This document shows, piece after piece, positions 1 through 8,736 of a stretch of 64,000 bases of DNA. The stretch covers positions 1 to 64,000 of the forward strand of contig CBDIBC010000004.1 of assembly GCA_965276635.1 (NCBI GenBank). Direction: 5' to 3'. The position numbers and the translations under genes were made by a program. Source of the DNA: CBDIBC01 sp965276635. GTDB lineage: Bacteria > Actinomycetota > Acidimicrobiia > Acidimicrobiales > Palsa-688. Positions within the stretch are counted from its first letter, which is position 1. Each line of letters starts with the position of its first letter. The notes below the pieces were generated by a model, which was not told where the DNA came from, searched no databases, and saw only the letters and a program-made list of their open reading frames with translations.

Positions 1-1552
1 GGGCGCTGGTCGAGGCGGCCGCGGATCCGCTCGGCTGCCGTCGCGGCATCCCCGCTTCGCCCGCAGCGCCGTCCCGCGATCTGCGACAACCTGGCGCAGG
101 GCGCCCCCCGGCGCGCCGGGCGCGGCCGCGCCGCCGGTCCCGACCAGGCTCGGCGCCACGGCCCCGAGGGCGGCCCCGGGGCGGCCGACACCGTGGCCGC
201 GGCGTCGGCGCGGCGGGCGGCGACCTGGGCCCAGATCCGCTGGGCCTCCTGGGCCTCCAGCCGCGCCCGGGTGGCGGCCTCCAGGGCGGCGACCGCGGTG
301 GCTGCGACCGCCTGCCGCCTGTCCCGCTCGCGGCCCGAGACGGCCAGGCGCGCCTCGGCGTCGGCCACCTCTGCCGCCCGATGGGCCTGTACCTGCGCGA
401 AGGCGTCGCCCAGCGCCTGCCCACAGAGCGGGCAGGCGCCCGTCCCCGAGAGGCGGCCGAACGCTCGGCCTGGACCTGGGCGCGTTCCAGCTCACCCGTC
501 ACAGCGCGCAGGTCCCCTCCACGGTGGATAGCGCGGTCCTGGCCTCCTCGGCCGCAGCCACCGCCCTGCTGTGCGACTCTCGTCCACCGGCGCCGGCTCG
601 GAGGCTACCGGCAACCGTCCAGCGCCACCGCCGCGTCGGCCAGCGTCGAGAGGCGCCGCAGCTCCTCCTCGTCCTCCTCCGCGCTCGCGGCTCGGACTTC
701 CAGGGCACCCAGCTCGGCGGCGGCCAGGTCGAGGGCGTCGAGCTCGCGTCGGAGCCGCTCGACCAGCTCGACGGCTGCGGCGGCGTCGGCGCGGGCCGCC
801 CGCCCCTCGATGACCAGGCCGTCGTAGGTCTGACGCACCTCGTCGAGGCGGTCGAAGAGGGGCCGCGGCAGTGCCCGCCCGCGCCGCCATCACGGTCGCG
901 GCCTGCTCCTCGTCGGCAGCCTGCGCCTCGGCGGCACCGGCCCGGGCGTCGGCGTCGGCGGCGGCCACCGTGACTGCGTCCACGTCGGGCAGCATCTGGC
1001 GCAGCTGGCGGTGCTGCTCGCTCAACATCCTGGCGTCTCGCCGCGCCGTGTCGCGCGCCCCGTCGAGGGGGGTGATGCCGAGCAGCTGCAGCACCAGCCG
1101 CCGGCGCTCGGCGGTGTCTGGCCGGAGAAGGCGGCCAGCTGCTTCTGCTCGGCGAACACCGATGCCCGGAAGGCGGCGTCGTCCATGCCGAGCAACCGAG
1201 TGCACGTACCGAGCGGTGTCGCGGACGCCCTCGGACATGCCGAGACCGTCGCAGGAGGCCTGGGCCCGTGGGGTGGCGTTGATGCCCGACAGCCGGCGAC
1301 GCACCACGTAGAGGTGCCCCTCGTGCTCGAACTCCACCTCGGTGACGCAGTCGCCGCCGACACCGGCCGAGCGGGATGTCCTCCTTCGAGGTGCGGGCCC
1401 GACCCCACAGGGTGAAGAGGATGGCCTCGAGCAGGGTGGACTTGCCGGCGCCGTTCGGGGCCGTAGATGCCGACCAGGCCGGGCGGCAGCTCCAGGTCGA
1501 GCTCGTCCTCGTAGACCCGGAAGTTCCGCAGGTACAGGCGGGTGAGCAGCAC
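1..1552 (-). pseudogene. sbcC: SbcC/Rad50-type ATPase, N-terminal part, frameshifted and cut by the window start
   Basis: SbcC is the SMC-like ATPase partner of the SbcD nuclease and acts on broken or hairpin DNA ends. The GTG at 1552 opens a typical N-terminus (LRNFRVYEDELDLELP) running into the Walker A region; the P-loop GPNGAGKST is recognisable only if a frameshift near 1455 is repaired. Later stretches in other frames continue the protein: GVRDTARYVHSVAR, then the coiled-coil-like LVERLRRELDALDLAA near 750, then the zinc-hook cysteines CPLCGQALG with the CPLC codons at 423-434, then a returning coiled coil to base 1. At least four frame changes are needed. The start lies 3 bp after the sbcD stop, so the two form an operon. 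The order of motifs is so regular that I read the shifts as sequencing indels, not true decay. The C-terminal ATPase half is outside the window. Confidence 0.85.
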
Positions 1553-1555
1553 CGG

Positions 1556-2675
1556 TCAGCCGGCGGCTTCGACGGCTGCCTGGATGTACTCGTGACCGAG
1601 CCGCCCCAGGCGCGGGCGGTCCAGGCCGGTCAGATCCTGGCCCTTCACGTAGTCGTCCCACTGGCCGCCGATGGTGTCGACCGACGGCAGCTCGGCGGCC
1701 AGCGTCGTCGACGCGAACTGCGGCTCGATCTTCAGGTACAAGCCGGCTGTCGCCACGTCTCGCACGGTGGCCAGGTCCAACATCCGGTACGCCTCGGGGT
1801 CCACCCCATCGAGGTAGAGGCGGGCGACGGCCCCGTCGGGGACGGCGGCCGCTCGCTCCAGGACGTGGGCCTGCAGCTCGCTGGGCGACAGGCCGAGGGC
1901 GTAGACCGACTCCAAGGTCACCAGCTGGCGTCCGCCCCGCCACCGGGAGGTGCCGGCACACCCCCGTGTCGGTGTCGAGCACCACGATCCCCTTGGCCTG
2001 GTCGGGGTCGTCGGCGAAGCTGAAGGTGTCGGTCGACCCGGCGTACCACATGGTCTCCGATACCCGGGCGAAGGAGTGGTAGTGGCCGAGGAGCACGAGA
2101 TCTGATCGCAGCCGGCCAGCGTCGACCTCGATCTCGTTGATGTCGGCGTGCCGGGGCTGCAGCTGGGTGAGGCGGGGATGGGTCAACAGCAGGTTCGTGC
2201 GGTCCCCGCTGCGCTGGCGGGCGGCCTCGTCCAATCGCCTCCAGGGCGGCCTCGACCGTCAACATCTGCGGGACGGCATGGACCACCAGGCCAGGAAGCT
2301 CGAAGCGCTCGTAGGCCAGGCGGTGGGCAAAGTGGAAGCCGGGGAAGCTGTCCGCCAGTGCGGAGTACGGGCTTCCTGTGCCGGGCAGCCGGGGCGTGTC
2401 GTGGTTCCCGCTGATCATCACCGCATCCACCCCGTGCTCGCGGACCTTCGCCAACGCCCGCTGGGCCACCCGGAACGACCGGTAGGTGGGCCGCGGGGTG
2501 GTCGAAGATGTCACCCAGCCACAACCACCAGGTCCGGCTCCTGGGCCAACGCCAGGTCCACCGCCGCCTCGAACGAGCGCTCGAAGTCCGACTCTCGCTG
2601 GTTCACCCCACCGGCGGTGGTGAAGGGGTAGTAGCTCCGCCCGAGGTGGGCGTCGCCGACGGCTGCGATCCGCAT
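1556..2675 (-). pseudogene. sbcD: SbcD/Mre11-type exonuclease, interrupted by about four frameshifts
   Basis: SbcD is the Mn-dependent nuclease of the SbcCD (Mre11-Rad50) complex. The ATG at 2675 gives MRIAAVGDAHLGRSYYPF, phosphoesterase motif I (GDxHLG). Motif II (GDIFDH) follows after a shift near 2512, motif III (SGNHDTP) after another near 2490, motif IV and V (LLLTHP and LLGHYHSF) after one near 2230, and the tail from TLESVYALGLSP to the stop at 1556 after one near 1925. All five motifs are in order over a normal length of about 370 codons. The breaks fall in or beside G/C runs, which suggests indel errors. It is divergent from the NERD gene, with about 200 bp between the starts. A genuine pseudogene cannot be excluded from this sequence alone. 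Confidence 0.88.
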
Positions 2676-2876
2676 GGCTCCAGGAAACCAGACGGGTGGG
2701 ACGAATGCCAGGGATGTAGTTCGACGACCGTGTGAAGCAGGTATCGTCGAGCGGTGCCATCGGCGTCCTCTGCTCAGACGCAACGGGACCGCTCCGACGC
2801 CCCGACCCGCGCCGGCCGCTCGGCCGTGGCCGGTTACGTCGACGCCGTCGCCTGCCGCCGTCGCGGGAGGCGCCGG

Positions 2877-3496
2877 ATGCGGGCCTGGCTGCTCGTCGTG
2901 GTGGTCGCCGCGCTCGTGGCCTGGGCCGCCCACGGGTCGGCCAGGACGGTTGCGCTGGCTGTCGTGGCGGCGGCGCTGATCGCCGCCTGGTGGTCTCGGC
3001 CCCGACCCGACCCGGAGCGGTGGCTCCGGGGCGCGGCGGGAGAGGAGGTGACGGCCCGGATCCTGGGCGCGCTGCCCGCCCGCCGCTGGGTGGTGTTCCA
3101 CGACCGGAGGATCCCCGGCAGCCGGGCGAACCTCGACCACGTGGTCATCGGGCCGACCGGCGTCTGGGTCATCGACACCAAGACGCAGCGCGCGCGCGCG
3201 CAGGGCCGCGGCGGCTGCCTGTCGATGCCGTGCGGTGGGAAGCCGAAGTCGTCGCCGACCGGCTGGACACCGACGTCCGCCCGGCGGTTGCCATCCATGC
3301 CCCGGTCGCGGTCCGTGCCTCGGTAGGCCCGGGTCGCTCCTGCGGCGCCGTCACGGCGTGGTCGTGGTGCCGGCCGACCGCCTCCTCGGGTGCCTGCGCC
3401 GCGGCCAGTGGCTGCGACCCGCGACTGCGCCGCCAGGACGTGGCCGAGCTGGCCGACCGGTTCACGGCTACCTTCAGCGCCCCGGCCGGCCCATGA
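2877..3496 (+). pseudogene. Membrane-anchored NERD-domain protein, frameshifted
   Basis: The ATG at 2877 gives one or two N-terminal hydrophobic stretches (LLVVVVAALVAWAA, TVALAVVAAALIAAW), then a NERD (nuclease-related) core: GEEVTARILGAL, the RRIPGSRANLDHVVIG segment and GVWVIDTKT. This is the family's usual order, with the D/E-x-K-like nuclease residues in the last motif. The frame then shifts near 3215 (after a GCGCGCGCGC run) and again near 3330-3400. A further fragment (GVVVVPADRLLGCLR) lies in another frame and the end (LADRFTATFSAPAGP) returns to the frame that stops at 3496. That stop overlaps the next gene's ATG by 4 bp, which supports the last frame. NERD proteins are predicted DNA-processing or damage-response factors; the substrate is unknown. 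Its place beside sbcCD fits a DNA-repair role. Confidence 0.7.
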
Positions 3497-4165
3497 GCGC
3501 GCCGATCGAGCCGGCGGCCACGGTGATCCCGATGCGGGACCGGGCTGGTCGCGGGATCGAGGTGCTGATGCTGCGCCGCAACAGCAGAGGCATGTTCGGC
3601 GGCATGTGGGTATTCCCCGGCGGCAAGGTCGATCCAGGCGACGGGCGCCCGGGCGACGACGAGCGGAGCGCGGCCCGTCGCGCCGCCGTGCGTGAGGCCG
3701 AAGAGGAGGCAGGCCTGCGGCTGGGCCCATGACGCACCGGTCACCTTTGCCTACTGGTTGCCTCCTCCCGAATCTCCCCGCCGCTTCTCCACCTGGTTCT
3801 TCCTCGCTCCGGTGGTGGGTCCGGCGAGCCTCACCCTCAGCCAGGTCGAGGTCCACGAGCACCAGTGGATCCGCCCCGCCGACGCCATGGCCCGGCGCAA
3901 CGCCGGCGAGATCACCCTCGCCCCCCCGACCTTCACCAGCCTCTGGCAGCTGTCCCGGTTCCCCGACACGGCGGCCGCGCTGGCGGCGGCCTCGGCCAGC
4001 GACCCGCCATCGTTCCTGACCCGGTTGGTGAGCGACGACGCCGGCCAGCCCGTCGCCACCGTCTGGGCCGGCGACGCGGCATACGACGACGGCGACCTCG
4101 AGCGACCCGGGCCCCGACGCCGCCTGATGCTCGTCGAACCCGAGTGGCGGGTAGAGATGTCATGA
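3493..4165 (+). pseudogene. NUDIX hydrolase, one frameshift
   Basis: The ATG at 3493 overlaps the preceding stop. The protein opens with AATVIPMRDRAGRGIEVLML and a NUDIX box spread over GGKVDPGD...AAVREAEEEAGL, so the RExxEExG-type catalytic helix is present. A frame change near 3725 then joins it to a second stretch (APVTFAYWLPPPES...RRFSTWFFLAP) that looks like the C-terminal half of this family and runs to a stop at 4165, again overlapping the next ATG by 4 bp. NUDIX enzymes cleave nucleoside diphosphates linked to another group; this one resembles the CoA-pyrophosphatase/MutT-like proteins common in actinobacteria, but the substrate is not assignable. Repairing one base gives a protein of about 224 residues. 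The shift lies in the indel-rich left end of the window. Confidence 0.78.
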
Positions 4166-4677
4166 GCTCGCCGGCGAAGCCGTTGCCCTTCGACCCGGTG
4201 GCCGAGGCCCACCGCCACTGGGCCGAGCACGGCTGGGGAGATGCCGCCGACGGGATGGCCGCGGTGACGTCGATCTTCCGGGCCCAGCAGATCTATCTGG
4301 CGCTGATCGACGCCGAGCTCCGGCCGCTGGGGCTGACCTTCGCCCGCTACGAGGTCCTGATGCTGCTGCTGTTCAGCCGACGGGGGTCGCTTCCCCTCAA
4401 CAAGGTCGGGGCCCGTCTCCAGGTCCACCCCACCAGCGTCACCAACGCCATCGACCGGCTGGAGGCCCAAGGCCTGGTCCGGCGCACGCCCCACCCCACC
4501 GACCGGCGCACCACTCTCGCGGAGCTGCTCCCCGAGGGCCGGGCCCTGGCCGAGCGGGCCACCGCCGCTGTCAACGCCGCCGTGTTCGTCGAGCCCCGCC
4601 TGGACGGCGCCCGGGCCCGCTCGCTCGTGGACCTGCTGCGCGCCCTGCGCCAGACCGTCGGCGACTTCGCCGACTGA
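4162..4677 (+). CDS. MarR-family transcriptional regulator
   Basis: This 171-residue protein has the winged-helix pattern of MarR regulators: an N-terminal dimerisation helix (FRAQQIYLALIDAELRPLGL), the recognition region (VHPTSVTNAIDRLEAQGLV) and the wing with the DRR signature (HPTDRRTTLAELL). It would be a dimeric DNA-binding repressor or activator that responds to a small ligand. The ATG overlaps the NUDIX stop in ATGA form, so it is the last gene of the NERD-NUDIX-MarR operon. Its frame is intact, unlike the two genes before it. It converges on herA, with 33 bp between the stops. The ligand and targets are unknown. Confidence 0.9.
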   Translation: MSSPAKPLPFDPVAEAHRHWAEHGWGDAADGMAAVTSIFRAQQIYLALIDAELRPLGLTFARYEVLMLLLFSRRGSLPLNKVGARLQVHPTSVTNAIDRLEAQGLVRRTPHPTDRRTTLAELLPEGRALAERATAAVNAAVFVEPRLDGARARSLVDLLRALRQTVGDFAD

Positions 4678-4710
4678 GCGGCTGGACTGAGCACGTCACC
4701 GCGGTGGTCA

Positions 4711-6492
4711 TCAATCGACCAGCGCGGCGACGTTGGCCGCGGCGGTTGGCCGCTCGACGGGCGGTGGCGGCGCGGCACGCAGCACGTCCCGGTACAGATC
4801 GACCATGGCCGGGACCGCGAATGGCGCCGTCAGGTTCACCATCAGGCACTCGCCCGGCATCAGGGTCTGGATCTCCGCCCCTTGGGCGCTGATGTCCTGC
4901 TTGGCCGCCGACCGCAGGATGTTCCGATCCTTCTCGTCGGCCAGGCCCAGCACGAAGAAGGTGTTGAACTGGCTCAACAGCTCGTCGTCGAGCAACTTGG
5001 GTTGCTGGGTGACCGCACACAGCCCGACGTTGAACTTCCGACCCTCCCGGGCCAGGCGGGGGAAGACGTTCGACTCCCGATCCTTGTTGCCGGCCAGCAC
5101 CCGCTGGGCCTCCTCCAGCGCGATGGCCACCACCGGCATGCGCTCGTGGCGGTCGGGGTCGTCCAGGTAGGCGCCCTGCCACTCGTCGAGCACCTTGCGG
5201 GTGAGGAAGGAGGCGACCAGCACCTCCTCGGTGCTGCCCAGGCCGCTCACGTCGATCAGCACCACGCGGCCGGCCAGGAGGTCGGACAGCACCCGGCCGC
5301 CGGCGGAGAGGGCAGGGTCGGTGGACACGCAACGCAGGTCGACGATGCGCCGGGCCCGCCGGTGCACGACCTGCAGCGTGTTGAGCGCCACCCGAGCCGA
5401 CAGCTCGACGTCGCGGAAACCGGGCAGGTCGTCCACCCGGGCGAACTCGGCCAGCCACCCCAGGCCGTCGGTGCCGTAGTGGCGTTCCAGCTCGTAGAGG
5501 GCCTCCTCCTGCGGCCGGCTCCACTCGTAGGCGGTGCGCAGGTCGTCGACGGTGAGCTCGGCCAGGCTGATCCGCAGGGATGTGGAGCCGGGGAGGGCCC
5601 GGTTGGCGTAGGTCCGCAGCCCCACCGCCGCCCAGGGGTGTCGGCCCAGCGCGGCGCGATACTCGCCATGCGGGTCGATGACGAGCAGCCCGTAGCGCCC
5701 GTTGGCGGCCATCACGTCGGCAGCCAGGACCTGCATCAGGTTCGACTTCCCCATGCCGGTGGTGGCAAAGATGCCGATATGGCTCGACAGGGTCGAGCCG
5801 GGTATCCCAACCGGGAACTCCACCACGGTCTCGCCGCTGCGCAACCGACCTATCGGCAGGTCGCCCATGCGCTCGGCCAGGAACGCGAAGTCCTCCCGTT
5901 CCGGGGCCACCACCGCCGAGAACTGGGTCGGCAGGCTCTTCGGCTTGCGGAACTGGCTGCGGGCCAGCCCGGCGGCGTCGGGGGGCGCCAGGTAGCCGAG
6001 GCACCGGCACGTGGCGACCCGGTAGGTCCGGCGCGCCTGCTCGTGGAGCGGGTGGACGCCCGCCTCGCCCCGCTCGTCGTCCGCCAGGAGGGTGCCGGCG
6101 ACCCGCTCCGCCCAGCCCGGCTCGCGGTGCTCCGAGCCGTAGGTGACGTCGACGATGCGGAACAGGTAGCGCCGGTCCGCCCGCTCGTCCACGCCCACCA
6201 GGAGCTCGCCGAGGAAGAGGTCCTCGTCGGGTGCGGCTCGGAACGCGGCCTCGAGCACGTTGCGGCCGAAGAGGCGCCCCCGTATCTGCGTCCCCGGCGG
6301 GCGCCGGGCGCCCGCCGGTGCGCTCCCGCCAGGGGCGCACGGGTTGCCCGGGCCGGTCGCGGTGGGGCCGGTCGCGGTGGGGCCGGTCGCGGTGGGGCCG
6401 GTCGCGGTGGGGCCGGTTGCCGCCGGCCCGGTCGCGGTGGGGCCGGTTGCCGCCGGCCCGGTCGCGCCGTGGGCCATCGAGGGATCCGTCAC
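4711..6492 (-). CDS. herA: HerA-type DNA translocase/helicase ATPase
   Basis: HerA is a hexameric FtsK-like ATPase that works with the NurA nuclease to resect DNA ends. Reading from the GTG at 6492, residues 1-50 are a low-complexity ATGP-rich tail, followed by a HAS-barrel-like domain (about 60-180). The ATPase core holds Walker A (ATTGMGKSN), a VIDPHGEY segment, Walker B as VVAIALEEAQRV, and the sensor/arginine-finger region (LAREGRKFNVGLCAVTQQP, then FVLGLADEKDRN). The Walker B acidic pair is EE rather than DE. NurA is encoded just upstream on the same strand, which strongly supports the HerA assignment. The start could instead be the ATG at 6477; both lie before the repeat tail. Its frame is intact. 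Confidence 0.88.
   Translation of the reverse strand: MTDPSMAHGATGPAATGPTATGPAATGPTATGPTATGPTATGPTATGPGNPCAPGGSAPAGARRPPGTQIRGRLFGRNVLEAAFRAAPDEDLFLGELLVGVDERADRRYLFRIVDVTYGSEHREPGWAERVAGTLLADDERGEAGVHPLHEQARRTYRVATCRCLGYLAPPDAAGLARSQFRKPKSLPTQFSAVVAPEREDFAFLAERMGDLPIGRLRSGETVVEFPVGIPGSTLSSHIGIFATTGMGKSNLMQVLAADVMAANGRYGLLVIDPHGEYRAALGRHPWAAVGLRTYANRALPGSTSLRISLAELTVDDLRTAYEWSRPQEEALYELERHYGTDGLGWLAEFARVDDLPGFRDVELSARVALNTLQVVHRRARRIVDLRCVSTDPALSAGGRVLSDLLAGRVVLIDVSGLGSTEEVLVASFLTRKVLDEWQGAYLDDPDRHERMPVVAIALEEAQRVLAGNKDRESNVFPRLAREGRKFNVGLCAVTQQPKLLDDELLSQFNTFFVLGLADEKDRNILRSAAKQDISAQGAEIQTLMPGECLMVNLTAPFAVPAMVDLYRDVLRAAPPPPVERPTAAANVAALVD
6351..6470 (-). repeat. 15-bp tandem repeat inside the herA 5' end
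   Basis: About eight copies of a 15-bp unit (GGCCGGTCGCGGTGG and variants GGCCGGTTGCCGCCG) sit head to tail. In the herA frame they encode the pentapeptide ATGPT or ATGPA, giving a flexible tail before the HAS-barrel. The unit is a multiple of three, so gain or loss of copies would change tail length without breaking the frame. This is a likely site of length variation between strains. Confidence 0.9.
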
Positions 6493-6548
6493 GTGAGCCA
6501 GCTTGGCAGGCCCCGGTGACGGGCGACCGGGAGGCGCTACCGGGTGCC

Positions 6549-6600
6549 GATCCCGGGACCAGTGGTCAGTTTGTTCGACCCCGTCGAACAAACTGCACAC
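6549..6600 (+). repeat. Dispersed hairpin element, copy 1 (nurA-herA gap)
   Basis: A 20-mer (GATCCCGGGACCAGTGGTCA, 6549-6568) runs into a perfect 12-bp inverted repeat: CAGTTTGTTCGA at 6567-6578, a 5-base loop, and TCGAACAAACTG at 6584-6595. The same 20-mer, 19 of 20 identical, followed by another GTTCG...CGAAC hairpin, lies at 60833-60884 after dnaE2. Here it is in the 250-bp gap between nurA and herA, where it would form a strong stem in their shared transcript. No U-run follows, so it is not a classic terminator. Confidence 0.8.
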
Positions 6601-6616
6601 TCCTCTGGCGTGGCTG

Positions 6617-6720
6617 CCCACCGGCACCCGCCGCCCGGGGTTGCCGCCCGCCCACCGGCACCCGCCGCCCGCCCACCGGCACCCGCCGCCCGCCCACCGG
6701 CACCCGCCGCCCGCCCACCG
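6617..6720 (+). repeat. 21-bp tandem repeat between nurA and herA
   Basis: Four copies of a 21-bp unit (CCCACCGGCACCCGCCGCCC plus G) are present at 6617-6637, 6651-6671, 6672-6692 and 6693-6713, with a partial fifth copy to 6720 and a 13-bp interruption after the first. The array lies just downstream of the nurA stop, outside any supported gene. Function is unknown. Confidence 0.9.
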
Positions 6721-6742
6721 CGCCAGCGGACCCGGCCACCGG

Positions 6743-7810
6743 TCAGGCCCGCTCCATCAGCCGGTGGCGGTCGGCGAACGCCCGGTCGCGGACGTCGAGG
6801 GGGACCCCGAGGCGGTCGAAACGGTCGCTGATGCGGTCCCAGAGATCGTTGCGGACCCATCCGGGGCAGGCGGCCAGGCGGTCGGCAACGGACAGCGGGT
6901 ACGGGTACCCGGGGAAGGCAGCGTCGTCGGTGATGGCCGAGAGCCGGCCCAAGACCGTGGCCGCGTCGAGCGGCCCCGGGAGGTCGACGCGGAAGGAGAA
7001 CCGGGCGTCGGGGTCCAGCCGGGCCACGGTGACCTGGAGCCCGGGTCCGGCGTCGGGCCGGGTGGTGGCCACCGGTGACCACCACGTCGCCCGGGCGCCG
7101 AGGGCCATCTCGGCCTGGCGCTCGAGGTGGGCGAGCAACGGCGCCCCGCCTCGGGCCAGCGAGGAGTGCTTGGTGACGCCCACCAGGTGGATGTGGCGGT
7201 CGACGGCGGTGGTCAGGACATCGGCCAGCCAGGCGGCGGATATCCGCCAGTCGGGCTGCAGGTCGCCGTCGACCAGGACCATGCTGTCGGGCTCGGCGGC
7301 GGCTACGGCGGCGGCGATGGCCTCCCATTCACCCCAGTCGCGCAGCAGGTTCACGTCGACCGGCGCCCGGGGGTCGACCGGCGCGCCCAGCGCGGCCAGG
7401 GCGCGGCGCTCCTCCCCGCAGCCGAGCAGGTGGACGCGCAGCTCGCCTTCCTCCTCCATCACGCTGCGGCTGTCCTGCCAGTGCACTCGTGACGTCCGGG
7501 TGGCGTAGACCTGCAGGCAGCGGGCATCGGCGACCAGCGCCTGGCCGCCGTCGACCGCCCAGGTGTCGTGGGGGGCCGGCAGGCGGTCCAGCCGACGGAC
7601 GGTGGGCTCGGCCTCGAAACACAGGTCGCGAGCGCGAGGATCGCTCAGGCCGTCGCCGTCCCCGGTCAACAGCTGCGCCAGGCGGTCGGCGGTGAGCGCG
7701 GTCGGATCCAGCGGCTGCGGGTCCACCCGTCGCGTGTCCAGCCGCTGCGGGTCCGGCTGCTGGGCGTCTGGTTGCTGCGGTTCCGGCGCCGGCGGATCGC
7801 TGCTGGGCAT
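6743..7810 (-). CDS. nurA: NurA-domain 5'-3' nuclease
   Basis: NurA is an RNase H-like nuclease that forms a complex with HerA and degrades 5' strands at breaks. The ATG at 7810 gives 355 residues. The first 35 or so are a P/Q/D-rich low-complexity tail (PEPQQPDAQQPDPQ). The core starts with TWAVDGGQALV, matching the family's first catalytic motif (DGS/DGG), followed by VLVDGDLQPDW with the next acidic residue and GVTKHSSLA, and ends with WVRNDLWDRISDRFD. These are the motifs expected in order. It shares a strand with herA 250 bp downstream, and its start lies 52 bp from the divergent ku start. Assignment rests on motif pattern and on the HerA neighbour. Confidence 0.83.
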   Translation of the reverse strand: MPSSDPPAPEPQQPDAQQPDPQRLDTRRVDPQPLDPTALTADRLAQLLTGDGDGLSDPRARDLCFEAEPTVRRLDRLPAPHDTWAVDGGQALVADARCLQVYATRTSRVHWQDSRSVMEEEGELRVHLLGCGEERRALAALGAPVDPRAPVDVNLLRDWGEWEAIAAAVAAAEPDSMVLVDGDLQPDWRISAAWLADVLTTAVDRHIHLVGVTKHSSLARGGAPLLAHLERQAEMALGARATWWSPVATTRPDAGPGLQVTVARLDPDARFSFRVDLPGPLDAATVLGRLSAITDDAAFPGYPYPLSVADRLAACPGWVRNDLWDRISDRFDRLGVPLDVRDRAFADRHRLMERA

Positions 7811-7862
7811 GGTCCGAGCATGGCAGCCGGCAGTGACGGGCCGCGTCGGGAAGAATGGGCAC

Positions 7863-8732
7863 ATGCCGCGCGCTATCTGGAGTGGATCGGTCAGTTTCGG
7901 GTTGGTGAACGTCCCGGTGAAGCTGGTGACGGCCACGTCGCCCAAGGACGTGCGCTTCCATCAGCTGCACGGACCCGACGGCGGGCGGGTGAACCAGAAG
8001 CGGGTCTGTTCGGTCGACGGCGAGGAGGTCGACTACAGCGAGATCGTCAAGGGCTACGACCTGGGCGGGGGCCGGTACGTGGTCGTCGAGCCCGAGGAGC
8101 TGGCGAGCGTCGACCCCGAGGCCAGCCGCAGCATCGACATCGAGGAGTTCGTCGACCTGGCCGAGATCGACCCGCTCTACTACGGCCACAGCTACTACCT
8201 GGTGCCCGATGGGAAGGCCGAGAAGCCGTATGCGCTGCTGGTCGAGGCCATGGAGCGGTCGGGCAAGGTGGCGCTCGGCCGCTTCGTGCTGCGTACCAAG
8301 CAGTACCTGGCCACGCTGCGGGTCCACGACGGGGTGCTGGTGCTCGCCACCATGCTCTACGCCGACGAGGTGATCGACCCGGCCGATCTGGAGGTCCCGA
8401 CCACCGAGGCGACCAAGCCGACCAAGAAGGAGCTGGACATGGCCGAGCGCCTGGTCGAGTCGCTGGCCGCCGACTTCGACCTGTCGAAGTACGCCGACGA
8501 GCACCGCGAGAAGGTGCTCGCCCTCATCGAGGCCAAGGCGGAGGGGGAGGTGGTGACCATGCCCGACGAGCCGGAGCGCAAGGCGCCGGTCGTCGACCTC
8601 ATGGCCGCCCTGGAGGCCAGCCTGGCGGCGGCCAAGGACGGCGGTGGCCGGGGGCGGGGAGGCAAGAAGGCGGCCGACAAGAACCATGCCGACGACGAGA
8701 AGGCCGGCCACGACGAGAAGGCGTCGGCCTGA
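7863..8732 (+). CDS. ku: Ku, NHEJ end-binding protein
   Basis: Ku forms a ring-shaped homodimer that binds double-strand ends and recruits LigD for non-homologous end joining. The 289-residue protein opens with the hallmark MPRAIWSGSVSFGLVNVPVK and keeps the beta-barrel core (HQLHGPDGGRV, EIVKGYDL, YYLVPDG, VLRTKQYLATLR). It ends in a Lys/Asp/Gly-rich tail (residues about 255-289), as is common in actinobacterial Ku and thought to bind DNA. Its ATG is 52 bp from the divergent nurA start. The LigD polymerase follows 4 bp after the stop, so the two are co-transcribed. Confidence 0.97.
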   Translation: MPRAIWSGSVSFGLVNVPVKLVTATSPKDVRFHQLHGPDGGRVNQKRVCSVDGEEVDYSEIVKGYDLGGGRYVVVEPEELASVDPEASRSIDIEEFVDLAEIDPLYYGHSYYLVPDGKAEKPYALLVEAMERSGKVALGRFVLRTKQYLATLRVHDGVLVLATMLYADEVIDPADLEVPTTEATKPTKKELDMAERLVESLAADFDLSKYADEHREKVLALIEAKAEGEVVTMPDEPERKAPVVDLMAALEASLAAAKDGGGRGRGGKKAADKNHADDEKAGHDEKASA

Positions 8733-8736
8733 TCGG

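Noticed and set aside
4882..6519. A 545-codon plus-strand frame opposite herA
   Set aside because: Rich in His, Gln and Val with no motif; the minus strand has the clear HerA motifs.
6617..6720. Possible CRISPR array
   Set aside because: The units are contiguous 21-mers without unique spacers. The other arrays (27453, 29941, 6351) are also head-to-tail without spacers, and no cas gene is present.
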